NCBI GenBank assembly: GCA_025462725.1
Contig: JAOAPE010000001.1
Span: 296,162 to 360,161 of the forward strand
Source: Terriglobales bacterium
GTDB taxonomy: Bacteria; Acidobacteriota; Terriglobia; Terriglobales; Acidobacteriaceae
DNA: 64,000 nt
Direction: 5' to 3'
The position numbers were made by a program, and so were the translations under genes. Below are positions 17,993 to 26,241 of this stretch, piece by piece. The notes under the pieces are model-generated. The model was not told the origin of the DNA, made no database searches, and worked only from the letters and a program-made list of their open reading frames with translations. How positions within the stretch are numbered: the stretch's first letter is position 1; every line of letters begins with the position of its first letter.

Positions 17993-18991
17993 ATGGTTGC
18001 ACACTCGTTGAAGGCGTTTCTTCCTAAAGATAAGTTTTCGACCGCAAGCGGATTTATGGGATGCATGGCGCTTTGGCTAGCATTCATCGGAGTAGAAAGC
18101 CTCACGGCACATAAGAGCATTTCGGAGACAAAAGCCGTAGGGCTGTCAACGCGTATATCAGATGGGCCGCTTTCGCTGATCGTCCACAACGGTCCACCAG
18201 CGAAAGGAGTGATAGGGGGTAGACTGGGCGGTTTCGATACGTTCGCGACTGCGCGAGAGCAGGCGGATGCCGAATCTATTGATCGAAAGATCGTGCGCAA
18301 AGGCACGATCAACATCTCAGTCGTGGATCCAGACCGCGTCAACCAGCAATTGGAAAAGCTAGCGCGTGAGCTTGGCGGGTACATCGTAACGTCACAAAGA
18401 GAGGATGCATCGTCCGGACAGGGATCGCTTGTGGTGGATGCGCGGGTGCCGGCAAAGCAATTCGATCGAGCGTGGGAAGAAGTTCGAAAACTGGGCGTGA
18501 GAGTGGATTCCGAGAGGGTGGATTCGAGCGATGTAACAAAGCAATTCGTGGACACGGAAGCATCCCTGCGAAACCTTCGCGCAGAAGAGCAGCAATATCT
18601 GACGATCATGAAGCAGGCGAAGTCAGTAAAGGACACACTGGAAGTAACAGAGCATCTCAGCAGTGTCCGCGGTCAGATCGACAGGATGCAGGGTGAATTG
18701 AACCTTCTGCGACACGATGTAGAGATGTCGTCGTTAACGGTTGCTGTCCTCCTGGATGCTGATTCGAAGGTGTTGGGCATTTATTGGCGGCCGATATACG
18801 AAACCAAGGTGGCTTTTCGAAATGGACTGGAAGCGCTCACCAGTTATGTTGACCTCATGGTCGCTTTCATCATGTACATCCCAGCCCTGTTGATCTGGGC
18901 CTTTACGATCGTCTTGATCGGTGCCACTGGATTCCGAACGATTCGGTGGGCATTCAGGCGACTTTTCCGTAGCACTCCGGCGATTCCGTAA
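17993..18991 (+). CDS. DUF4349 domain membrane protein
   Basis: The frame opens at 17885, but GGAGGT at 17981-17986 directs the ATG at 17993 (MVAHSLKAFLPKDK), giving 332 residues. An N-terminal hydrophobic segment (GFMGCMALWLAFIGVESL) precedes the DUF4349 core: DRKIVRKGTINISVVDPDRV, GGYIVTSQRED, VDARVPAKQFDRAWEEVRKLG and a coiled-coil region KSVKDTLEVTEHLSSVRGQIDRM. A C-terminal transmembrane helix (LMVAFIMYIPALLIWAFTIVLIG) anchors it. The role is unknown. The VIT-vWA gene follows on the same strand after 174 bp. Confidence 0.85.
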   Translation: MVAHSLKAFLPKDKFSTASGFMGCMALWLAFIGVESLTAHKSISETKAVGLSTRISDGPLSLIVHNGPPAKGVIGGRLGGFDTFATAREQADAESIDRKIVRKGTINISVVDPDRVNQQLEKLARELGGYIVTSQREDASSGQGSLVVDARVPAKQFDRAWEEVRKLGVRVDSERVDSSDVTKQFVDTEASLRNLRAEEQQYLTIMKQAKSVKDTLEVTEHLSSVRGQIDRMQGELNLLRHDVEMSSLTVAVLLDADSKVLGIYWRPIYETKVAFRNGLEALTSYVDLMVAFIMYIPALLIWAFTIVLIGATGFRTIRWAFRRLFRSTPAIP

Positions 18992-19165
18992 ACACAGGAA
19001 TAAAATTCTTTGCAAGTTTTCCGGCGCCCTTCGTTCTTTCCCATAGAAGGGTGCTGCGGACCGGGGTGGGCTAAGCCAAACGGGACTTCTCAAGTCCATC
19101 CCGGGTCGCGCGGCGCTTCGGCAGAGACGGTTGCGGTGATGAGCTGTCCACCGGGAGTGGAGATC

Positions 19166-21952
19166 ATGAAAAACACAGCAGGAAATCCGGTTGCGGGAAG
19201 TTCAAAAAGTTCTGGGGCAAATTCGAACGCGGTGACGGCGCGAACGGCGGTGGTGATTGCGGCGCTGTTGATGTTGGTGGCATTTGCGAGTTGGGGCATT
19301 CAGGCGGGAAATGGGTCGGTGATCGCTTCGGGAGAACCGGGAGCAGTTTCGGGGAGTGCGGTCGCGGGCGGCGGCGCTGGATTTTTGGCGACGTCTGGTG
19401 GATCGGGAGCGGCTAGTTGGAGCGGAGGGAAGTCGGGTATTGCGAGTGGACATGGTTCCACTTCGAGCGGCGGCGAGCGGGGGGATGTTCGCGGAACGAG
19501 CGGCGATGGGTCGCTGCAGATTGTGGACAAAGATGGTGCGGGATTGTTTTGTCCGCTGAAGCATACGGATGTGAAAGCCGAGATATCCGGATTCCTGGCG
19601 AGAGTGACGGTGACGCAGGAGTTTACGAATCCTTCACAGGACAACGTGGAGGCGATTTACGTTTTTCCGCTGCCGCAGGATTCGGCGGTGGACGACATGA
19701 CACTGCATGTGGGCGACCGCGTGGTACGGAGCCTGATCAAGAAGCGCGACGAGGCGCAGAAGATCTATGAGAACGCGCGCAATGCGGGACATACTGCGGC
19801 GCTGCTGAATCAGGAGCGTCCGAATATTTTTACGCAGTCGGTGGCAAACATTGCGCCGGGCGCGAATGTGAAAGTGGAAATAAGTTATGTAGAGACACTG
19901 AAGTATGACGCGGGATCGTATGAATTTGTTTTCCCGATGGTAGTGGGACCGCGATACATACCAGGCCCGGCAACGGGACAACAGGCGAGCGGATGGTCTC
20001 CGGATACGAACCAGGTTCCCGATGCGTCGCGCATAACGCCTCCGGTGGCCGGCCTGCATTATGGCGCGAAGGGCACACGCGCAGGGCATGACATCTCGCT
20101 TTCAGTGAAGCTGGATGCGGGCGTTCCGATCAAGGAATTGAGGTCGTCGTCGCATGATGTGCAAGTGGACAACACCAGCGCGCACAGCGCAATGGTGCGG
20201 CTGAAGAGCGAGAACGCGATTCCGAACAGGGATTTCATCCTGAAGTATGACGTTGCGGGCGGGAAGATCGAAGACGCGCTGCTTGTCCACGCGAATGGTG
20301 GACGCGGGCGCGATTACAAAGGTGGCGAAGCGGAGCCGAGCGCACGGCAAGGCGGATACTTCACCTTTATATTGCAGCCGCCGGACAGGGCGCGCGATGA
20401 GGATGCGACTCCGCGCGAGTTGATCTTCGTGCTGGACACTTCAGGATCGATGTCGGGCTTCCCAATCGAGACGGCGAAGAAGACGATGAAACGGGCGATC
20501 GAGCATCTACGCCCCGGTGACACGTTCAACCTGATCACATTTTCGGGCGACACGCACATCTTGTTCCCATCGCCAGTGCTGGCGACAATTGCGAACCTGA
20601 ACCAGGCGCTGAACTTCATTGATGGGCAGCGTGGCGGCGGTGGCACGGAGATGATGAAGGCTATTCGCGCGGCTCTGGGTGAGCAGCAGATGGGTTGCGG
20701 TCCGACCGAGAATTGCGCGTTGAACGAGCGCGTGTCGGGAAGCGATTCACGGACTCCGGTGCGCGTGGTGTGCTTCATGACGGATGGTTATGTCGGGAAC
20801 GATATGCAGATCGTGGCTGAAGTGCAGAAGCATCCTGAGGCGCGAGTGTTCAGCTTCGGAATTGGAACGGCTGTGAACCGGTTCCTGCTGGAGAACATGG
20901 CGCGAGCCGGTCGCGGAGAAGTCGAGTTCGTCACCAAGGAAGCGGAAGCGGCGCCGGCGGCGGACAGATTCTACGAGCGCGTGCATACGCCGGTGCTGAC
21001 GGACATCAGCATCGACTGGAATGGATTGCCGGTGAGCGATGTGATGCCAACCCGCGTCATGGACTTGTTCACTGCGAAACCACTGGTGCTTTCCGGCCGA
21101 TACAGCGGGAGCGGTAGCGGCACGATCAAGTTGCGGGGCATGCGCGCGGGCAAACGATACGAGCGCGAGATCCGCGTGAGCTTGCCTGCGAACGAACCGG
21201 CGAACCAATCACTGGAACAGTTGTGGGCGAGAAACCGGATCGAGAAATTGATGTCGCAGGACTGGAACGGAATGCAGCAGGGGAATCCGCGAACGGAATT
21301 GCGGGATGAGATCACGCAGTTGGGATTGGATTATCGGCTAGTCACGCAATTCACTTCGTTTGTTGCAGTGGAAGAGCAAACGGTGGTGGATGGCGGACGC
21401 ACGCGGACGATCCAAGTGCCGGTGGAGATGCCGCAAGGCGTGAGCCGCGAGGGCGTGTTCGGGGAATCGAAAGGACTCGCGATGCAAGCCGTCATGGCGC
21501 CGGTGACCAGAGCTTACAACGCGCCCCTTCCGACATCCGGAGGGTACGCCGGGGGAGTGTTGGGCGGTGTGATCGCAAATAGAAAGTCGTCGACTGCGGA
21601 TGCTGCGAAGTCGGCGGACGAGACGGTTGAAGTCAGCTCAGGGGCTCCGGTAGTACATGTGAAAGATGAAAAGCTGAAGGAGTTGGAATCGAAACTTCAT
21701 CCGGGATTGCTGACGGTGTACGAATGCTGGAATCGCTCGAAGACGGCGAAGTGCGGCAACGTGCAGAACGGACGGTTGGCGATCCAGGTGTGGCTGAGTG
21801 AGAGCTCTCCTTCGGTGATGAAGGAACTGCAGGCGCTGGGGTTTGTGGTGCAAAAGGGAAAAGCCGGAGCGCAGGTGCATGGAACGTTGTCGCTGGAGAA
21901 GTTGCAACAACTGGCGGCGATGAAGCAGGTGAAACTGGTGGCTCTGGAGTAG
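19166..21952 (+). CDS. VIT and von Willebrand factor A domain protein
   Basis: The start chosen is ATG 19166 after GGGAGTGG; the frame extends to 19010 without a better site. The 928-residue protein has one N-terminal transmembrane helix (TAVVIAALLMLVAFASWGIQAG), a long Gly/Ser-rich linker, a VIT domain from about residue 126 (CPLKHTDVKAEISGFLARV, with EAIYVFPLPQDSAVDDM), and a vWA domain with intact MIDAS motif DTSGSMSGFP near residue 424. Its last 90 residues form a separate small domain (HPGLLTVYECWNRSKTAKCG). It resembles inter-alpha-trypsin inhibitor heavy-chain-like proteins, which act in adhesion or envelope assembly. The real partner is not visible. Confidence 0.9.
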   Translation: MKNTAGNPVAGSSKSSGANSNAVTARTAVVIAALLMLVAFASWGIQAGNGSVIASGEPGAVSGSAVAGGGAGFLATSGGSGAASWSGGKSGIASGHGSTSSGGERGDVRGTSGDGSLQIVDKDGAGLFCPLKHTDVKAEISGFLARVTVTQEFTNPSQDNVEAIYVFPLPQDSAVDDMTLHVGDRVVRSLIKKRDEAQKIYENARNAGHTAALLNQERPNIFTQSVANIAPGANVKVEISYVETLKYDAGSYEFVFPMVVGPRYIPGPATGQQASGWSPDTNQVPDASRITPPVAGLHYGAKGTRAGHDISLSVKLDAGVPIKELRSSSHDVQVDNTSAHSAMVRLKSENAIPNRDFILKYDVAGGKIEDALLVHANGGRGRDYKGGEAEPSARQGGYFTFILQPPDRARDEDATPRELIFVLDTSGSMSGFPIETAKKTMKRAIEHLRPGDTFNLITFSGDTHILFPSPVLATIANLNQALNFIDGQRGGGGTEMMKAIRAALGEQQMGCGPTENCALNERVSGSDSRTPVRVVCFMTDGYVGNDMQIVAEVQKHPEARVFSFGIGTAVNRFLLENMARAGRGEVEFVTKEAEAAPAADRFYERVHTPVLTDISIDWNGLPVSDVMPTRVMDLFTAKPLVLSGRYSGSGSGTIKLRGMRAGKRYEREIRVSLPANEPANQSLEQLWARNRIEKLMSQDWNGMQQGNPRTELRDEITQLGLDYRLVTQFTSFVAVEEQTVVDGGRTRTIQVPVEMPQGVSREGVFGESKGLAMQAVMAPVTRAYNAPLPTSGGYAGGVLGGVIANRKSSTADAAKSADETVEVSSGAPVVHVKDEKLKELESKLHPGLLTVYECWNRSKTAKCGNVQNGRLAIQVWLSESSPSVMKELQALGFVVQKGKAGAQVHGTLSLEKLQQLAAMKQVKLVALE

Positions 21953-21965
21953 TAGTCAGTAGTCA
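21952..21965. repeat. Heptamer array, GTAGTYN class
   Basis: Two GTAGTCA units start on the last base of the VIT-vWA stop codon and lead into GGAAA and a terminator. Confidence 0.8.
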
Positions 21966-21968
21966 GGA

Positions 21969-22003
21969 AATGCCCGGTGCGAAAGTGCCGGGTATTTTTT
22001 TTC
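21969..22003 (+). terminator. Intrinsic terminator
   Basis: AATGCCCGG pairs with CCGGGTATT (one wobble pair) over a 10-nt loop, then a run of eight T residues in total. Confidence 0.85.
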
Positions 22004-22009
22004 TTAAAA

Positions 22010-22090
22010 GCGCACACGAAGGACACAAAGGAATTACGAAGGGCAAAGACTAGCCACGGATTTCACGGACGACACTGAATTACACGGATG
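22010..22090. repeat. Mixed degenerate arrays (ACGAAGG and CACGGATTT types)
   Basis: CACACGAAGGACACAAAGG is followed by TTACGAAGG, then CCACGGATTTCACGGAC and TACACGGATG. No gene is visible in the 21953-22280 spacer, which consists of the terminator, these arrays and two dispersed repeats. Confidence 0.65.
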
Positions 22091-22150
22091 GGCAAGGGTA
22101 TAGACGTTTCGCCCAGGGGAGGCTATGCCACAAAGGTCAAACTCAAATAC

Positions 22151-22190
22151 ATAGATCTTTCGACTCCGCTGCGCTCCGCTCAGGATGACA
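22151..22190. repeat. Dispersed 40-bp repeat
   Basis: ATAGATCTTTCGACTC to AGGATGACA; same family as 8697. Confidence 0.85.
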
Positions 22191-22212
22191 GTATGAAATG
22201 GTTGGGAAATGC

Positions 22213-22252
22213 ATAGATCCTTCGACTCGGCTGCGTCTCGCTCAGGATGACA
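22213..22252. repeat. Dispersed 40-bp repeat
   Basis: A second copy 22 bp after the one at 22151, with centre CGGCTGCGTCTCGCTC: a direct tandem pair with divergence between the two. Confidence 0.85.
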
Positions 22253-22280
22253 GCGTTGGTGATACAAATGTACGTTGCGC

Positions 22281-23429
22281 ATGAGAGTTCTCCGGGTATT
22301 CGATTACATCGTTGTGGGACCGCCGCAGATATTTGCGGTGCTGCTGTTGCTGGCGTTTGCCGTGCAGTGCGGAATCCTGATCACGCGAGTGCCGCTCAGT
22401 GCGATTGAGCAAGACCATGTATGGGCGGGACGGCAGCAGTTGGAGTATGGCTCCATCCCGCGCAGCTTCCGGCATTCTCCGTTGCCGAATGTGATGGCAT
22501 CTGCGCCGATGTCCTTGGATAAAGGTCGAACTGCGACGAGTGTGGCGACGGCTGAGCATGTGCGTCGTGAAGTGATCCGGCTGCGGTGGTTGCTGCGGAC
22601 GCCGTTTCTGGCGGTGGGAATCCTGCTGGGGGTTTCGCTGTGGTATGTGTCGCGGCGACTCTATGGCAATGCGGGCGGCTATATTGCGCTGGCGCTCTAT
22701 AGTTTTTCTCCGGCGATGGTGTTGCGAGGCGCGCAGATACAGGAGGCGGGGCCCGCGGCATGGGGCGTGTTCGGGATAGTGTTCACGTGCATCGCTATAT
22801 CGCACAATCTTTATGCGCCGTGGAAGAAGTGGCGGTATCGGGCAATTTTGCTGAGCTTGGCAGCAGCGTTGGCGATTGCGTCGCATCCGGCAGCGATGTT
22901 GATGTTGCCGGTAGGATTTGCGCTCATGCTGTACCTGGCACCCGGACGAAGGTGGGCGGCGTTGCTGGTAATGCTGGTGGCAACATTGATGACAGCGGTA
23001 CTGGCTTATGCGGCTTATGGATTTCATCCGCGGGCGCTGCTGGATGGGATCGACTTGCGGCAATGGGTGGCGTATCGACCGAAGATGGCGCAGATGTTGT
23101 TGGTGGGCGACCGATCGGAGTTGTTGCAAAGGTTCAATCCAGCAGTGTTGGTCTTGCTGTTCTTTTCTGTGCTGACGTATGTGGCGTGGAAGCGCACACG
23201 ATATTTTGGGAACACTGCGCCGCTGATTGTGGGCATGGGGATGCTGTATTGGTCGTTGATAAGTCCGATGGCGCTGATCGCTTCGATATGGGCGCTGCCG
23301 TTTGTCTTCGTGTTTATCGGCGGGATATGGGCGGATTTGCTGGAGAGCAATCGCGGGAAGTGGGCAATGGTGTCGTTGATCTTGTTGCTGGGCGAGAATG
23401 CGTGGTTTGGGTTGAAAACCAGTTTCTAG
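22281..23429 (+). CDS. Multi-pass membrane protein, glycosyltransferase family 39-like
   Basis: The 382-residue protein has about nine hydrophobic helices. After the first helix comes a periplasmic-like loop (TRVPLSAIEQDHVWAGRQQLE) in the position where PMT/ArnT-type glycosyltransferases carry acidic catalytic residues. Helices then alternate with short loops (GGYIALALYSFSPAMVLRGAQ). This suggests a lipid-linked sugar transferase, but a diagnostic motif is not certain. A TTG at 22275 is possible; ATG 22281 is preferred. The stop codon is inside a GTTTCTA heptamer array, so the C terminus KTSF is repeat-encoded. Confidence 0.65.
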   Translation: MRVLRVFDYIVVGPPQIFAVLLLLAFAVQCGILITRVPLSAIEQDHVWAGRQQLEYGSIPRSFRHSPLPNVMASAPMSLDKGRTATSVATAEHVRREVIRLRWLLRTPFLAVGILLGVSLWYVSRRLYGNAGGYIALALYSFSPAMVLRGAQIQEAGPAAWGVFGIVFTCIAISHNLYAPWKKWRYRAILLSLAAALAIASHPAAMLMLPVGFALMLYLAPGRRWAALLVMLVATLMTAVLAYAAYGFHPRALLDGIDLRQWVAYRPKMAQMLLVGDRSELLQRFNPAVLVLLFFSVLTYVAWKRTRYFGNTAPLIVGMGMLYWSLISPMALIASIWALPFVFVFIGGIWADLLESNRGKWAMVSLILLLGENAWFGLKTSF

Positions 23430-23442
23430 TTTCCGGTTTCTA
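23422..23442. repeat. Heptamer array, GTTTCYN class, overlapping a stop codon
   Basis: Units GTTTCTA, GTTTCCG and a second GTTTCTA. The upstream gene ends at TAG 23427-23429. Confidence 0.8.
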
Positions 23443-23596
23443 GCAAGAACCAATTCTGCGGCTATCGGACGCGAGCCTCAAACCTGAGAACACAAAGGTT
23501 CACGAAGGGCACAGAGGAATGTAGGTCAAACCGGCGCCTTTCGATGGCGCGCTCGGAAGGATGTTGAATGGTTGGAGTGTAGAGAGTGATGTAGTG

Positions 23597-23622
23597 AAAG
23601 GCGCGATTGCTCGCGCCTTTTT
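23597..23622. terminator. Bidirectional intrinsic terminator
   Basis: AAAGGCGCGA pairs perfectly with TCGCGCCTTT around TTGC; T runs occur on both strands. It lies between convergent genes. Confidence 0.85.
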
Positions 23623-23643
23623 GCTTTGCGAATCGATGTGGGG

Positions 23644-24129
23644 TCAACGGGAGCTTGGGGATTGTGATCCGGTGACCGCGCTTTCCGGTAGTGGCGTTTC
23701 CTGGTGAAAGATCGGCTGCCATTTGTCACCATGTTTCTCATAGATACTGCTGGCGTTCACAATGGACGGAACTTTTTTGCCGTCGCAGGTGGCGTCCTGA
23801 TTTGCCTTGTAAGTCAGCAGCACAGTGTCTTTATCAATCTGGGTGACCTTGGTGTCAGTGAGCGTATAGCTGCGCACCTGGCAGTTACCGCCGCTGATGT
23901 CCTTGATAGAAGCAGTGCGATCCTCAAGACCCTTGTCACTCATGGTGACAGCGTTGGGATCGAGTGTCTTCTCAAACGTTGCAGCGTCCTTGTTCTTCCA
24001 CGCTTCCCAGAGCTGTCGCTCGGTGTTGGTCAAAGTATTTTCCAAATCGCTTTTCTGCGCGCGCAATGGGCCGACGAACACAAAAGTAAGGAACAGAACT
24101 CCCGGTAGCCAAAGATGTCTCGTCTTCAT
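23644..24129 (-). CDS. Secreted NTF2-like (DUF4440/SnoaL-like) protein, paralogue 1
   Basis: GAGGAGT precedes the ATG at 24129 (MKTRHLWLPGVLFL), giving 161 residues with a signal peptide ending near LRAQ. The mature part begins ENTLTNTERQLWEAWKNKDAATFEKTLDPNAVTM, the usual DUF4440 opening helix and strand, and ends KHGDKWQPIFHQETPLPE, the final strand of the cone fold. Such proteins are small-molecule pockets or assembly domains; the ligand is unknown. It follows its paralogue at 24247-24777 on the same strand, separated by 117 bp. Confidence 0.75.
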   Translation of the reverse strand: MKTRHLWLPGVLFLTFVFVGPLRAQKSDLENTLTNTERQLWEAWKNKDAATFEKTLDPNAVTMSDKGLEDRTASIKDISGGNCQVRSYTLTDTKVTQIDKDTVLLTYKANQDATCDGKKVPSIVNASSIYEKHGDKWQPIFHQETPLPESAVTGSQSPSSR

Positions 24130-24246
24130 AAAGTGACTCCTCATCGAGATTGGATGGAGGGGAGTCATGACAAAGGTTGCCATTAGGGAGAGGGGTTGAT
24201 GCTGAAGCAGAGATGAGGGCGGGAGAACCCGCCCTCCGGTGAAATT

Positions 24247-24777
24247 CTATTTCTTGTCGCTTGCGGAGGCAGCGGTCTCTTGATGGAAGAGCTCTGTCCA
24301 AGTGCCACCGACCTTCTTGAAGAGGCTGGCAGCAAGGATGTTTTCAGGGACTTTTTTCCCGCCACAGGTGGCGTCGACACTCGTGACTTTATAGGTGAGC
24401 AAAGCGGCGTCACTATCCACTTTGGTAAGTTTGAAATCGCTGAGAGAGTAGTTCTTCACGTCGCATCCGCCGATGGACTTCAAAATGTCTGCGCGTTCGG
24501 CGATACCGTTGTCGTCGATCATGATCGCGTCTGGAGACAAGTGCTGCGCGAAAGGCTTCACGTCGCGGTTCTTCCAGGCTTTCCAGAAGCCCTGTTCCAT
24601 CATCTGAAAGCTGTCCAACATGTCGTCTACTCTTTGCGAGGCACCTGTGGGCGGAGGTACGGGCTTAGCTTTTGCGCTGGCAGCGGCGCGCCTGGAGGCC
24701 GGATCTGATTGTGCTGCACAGGTTGCGACCATTAGAAGTAAGCTGGCCAGCAGCAATGTAGCTTTAGAAATTTTCAT
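24247..24777 (-). CDS. Secreted NTF2-like (DUF4440/SnoaL-like) protein, paralogue 2
   Basis: The 176-residue protein has a signal peptide (MKISKATLLLASLLLMVATC, with a Cys that could be a lipobox-like site), a short linker and the same fold as the downstream gene. Matching blocks are EQGFWKAWKNRDVKPFAQHL versus ERQLWEAWKNKDAATFEKTL, and ATCGGKKVPENILAAS versus ATCDGKKVPSIVNASS. This shows tandem duplication and divergence. GGAG precedes the ATG at proper spacing. Between the two genes a perfect GAGGGCGGG/CCCGCCCTC hairpin (24215-24236) may attenuate or stabilise the message. Confidence 0.75.
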   Translation of the reverse strand: MKISKATLLLASLLLMVATCAAQSDPASRRAAASAKAKPVPPPTGASQRVDDMLDSFQMMEQGFWKAWKNRDVKPFAQHLSPDAIMIDDNGIAERADILKSIGGCDVKNYSLSDFKLTKVDSDAALLTYKVTSVDATCGGKKVPENILAASLFKKVGGTWTELFHQETAASASDKK

Positions 24778-24926
24778 GGTAGAAGCTCCTTTTCAGAGAG
24801 GAAAGATAGGATTCCGGAGCAAAAAATGAGGAGGAAAGTGTAGCACGCAAGGGAAAAGGGAGTTTGGAATCCAGCTCTCGATTAAATCCCGATCGCAGCA
24901 ACCGCAGCTAAACATGCGGACTCTAA

Positions 24927-25217
24927 ATGGGTGTCGTAAGTTGGCGCACTGCTAATTTGCGACAAAGTCCCCCGGGAACGCTAAGAAAGAGTGACGCTGT
25001 GCTGCCGACAACACAAGTGCCAAATGCGAGAGTACAGAAGCACGGCTTTCTCGCAGATGTCTTCATGAGCAGGGATTCATCAGGCTCGATCTTTCATTAC
25101 ATCATCCAAAAAGACGGCGCTGCCGAGATATTGTATTGGGGCCAGGAACATTCGTTACGCGACGCCCTCGAACGCATACAGGAATACCTGGCAGACGCGC
25201 GGATGCTATCGGCTTAA
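24927..25217 (+). CDS. Small hypothetical protein
   Basis: The C-terminal 60 residues (VQKHGFLADVFMSRDSSGSI with FHYIIQKDGAAEILYWGQEH) look like a compact alpha-beta protein, followed by helix LRDALERIQEYLADAR. The N-terminal 25 residues overlap an inverted repeat (GTCGTAA at 24933, TTGCGAC at 24957). The true start may therefore be GTG 24999, which has AAGAAAGAG upstream. Function unknown; it converges with the DUF1003 gene. Confidence 0.5.
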   Translation: MGVVSWRTANLRQSPPGTLRKSDAVLPTTQVPNARVQKHGFLADVFMSRDSSGSIFHYIIQKDGAAEILYWGQEHSLRDALERIQEYLADARMLSA

Positions 25218-25247
25218 ATATCCAGAGCAAAAACGTAAATCGAAAAC

Positions 25248-26105
25248 CTAAGCGGTAGTGCGCTTTTCCGCCTTAGCGAACTGCGCCTGCATGTTCTCGT
25301 AAATCCTGTCCACTTTGCTGTGGAGCTGCGCGACTTCCAATTCCGCTTTCAAGTTCACTTGATAATCCATGTCAGCCTGCAGGCGGTCTTTTGATGCCTG
25401 GCGGTTTTGCGACATCATGATCACCGGGGCTTGCAGCGCAGCCAGTGTGGAGAGGATCAGGTTGAGAAGAATAAAAGGATATTCGTCAAAGGGCTTTGCT
25501 CCGGGCTTAATCGACTGCAGGAAAACGAGACTGTTGATCGTCATCCACACGAGCAAGAATGCGCCGAAGGTGAGGATGAAGGTCCAGGATCCGCCGAAGG
25601 ACGCAACTTTGTCCGCAATGCGCTGTCCGAAGGTCAACAGTTCCTGCTCCTCTTCGTTGACGTTGCGAGAGACCTGAGTGCGCAGAAGTTCGTTGGTGGC
25701 GCGCAAGCGACGTCCCATCACGGTCAAGAGATCCAGACCAGCATGAGGATGTTTGGTTACTAGCGCCAACAACGAATCGCGGTCGAGGGAGAGCACTTCG
25801 GTCTCTTCCACGGCCACTGCGGTTGCGGTGCGGGGGCCGCCATCGAGGAGCGAGATGTCACCGAAGACATCGCCTGGTTCATTCTCTCTAAGGATGATCT
25901 TGCTGCCTTCATAGTTCTCGATGAATACCTGGACGTTGCCGGTGCGCACTATATATATGGAATCACCGGCGTCACCGGCGTTGAAGATGGTCGCACCCTT
26001 GTCGTAATGGTGGGTCTCTAAAAGCGCGCATAGAGACTGGCTCTCTTGGTCGTCGAGCAGTGCGAACAACTTCACTTCGCGCAACATGGCCATAGTGGCA
26101 GACAT
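25248..26105 (-). CDS. Cyclic nucleotide-binding domain plus DUF1003 membrane protein
   Basis: GGAGG precedes the ATG at 26105. Residues about 10-125 are a cNMP-binding domain (LFALLDDQESQSLCALLETH, GEVFGDISLLDGGPRTATAVA-type phosphate cassette seen as PGDVFGDISLLDGGPRTATA). Residues about 160-270 are DUF1003: FGGSWTFILTFGAFLLVWM, then FDEYPFILLNLILSTLAALQ with APVIMMSQNRQASKDR and DYQVNLKAE. The second half has two membrane helices and a C-terminal coiled coil. It is probably a membrane sensor whose state depends on a cyclic nucleotide, possibly cAMP from cyclases such as the one at 43110. It is divergent from mnmE. Confidence 0.9.
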   Translation of the reverse strand: MSATMAMLREVKLFALLDDQESQSLCALLETHHYDKGATIFNAGDAGDSIYIVRTGNVQVFIENYEGSKIILRENEPGDVFGDISLLDGGPRTATAVAVEETEVLSLDRDSLLALVTKHPHAGLDLLTVMGRRLRATNELLRTQVSRNVNEEEQELLTFGQRIADKVASFGGSWTFILTFGAFLLVWMTINSLVFLQSIKPGAKPFDEYPFILLNLILSTLAALQAPVIMMSQNRQASKDRLQADMDYQVNLKAELEVAQLHSKVDRIYENMQAQFAKAEKRTTA

Positions 26106-26241
26106 CAGCAAAAACCTCCGCAGTCAGTTCTCCTCCCGATTATGCTTCAACATCCGGCTAGAAAGAAGATGTTTGTGTGGTTCCCCTTCTGTTTGCCAAT
26201 GCAGGTTAGTTCCAGACAAAGCTGCTCGTTACAATGATGAT

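Noticed and set aside
22242..23453. 403-residue minus-strand frame rich in His, Gln and Arg
   Set aside because: It is the antisense of the membrane glycosyltransferase-like gene; its composition is an artefact of hydrophobic codons read backwards.
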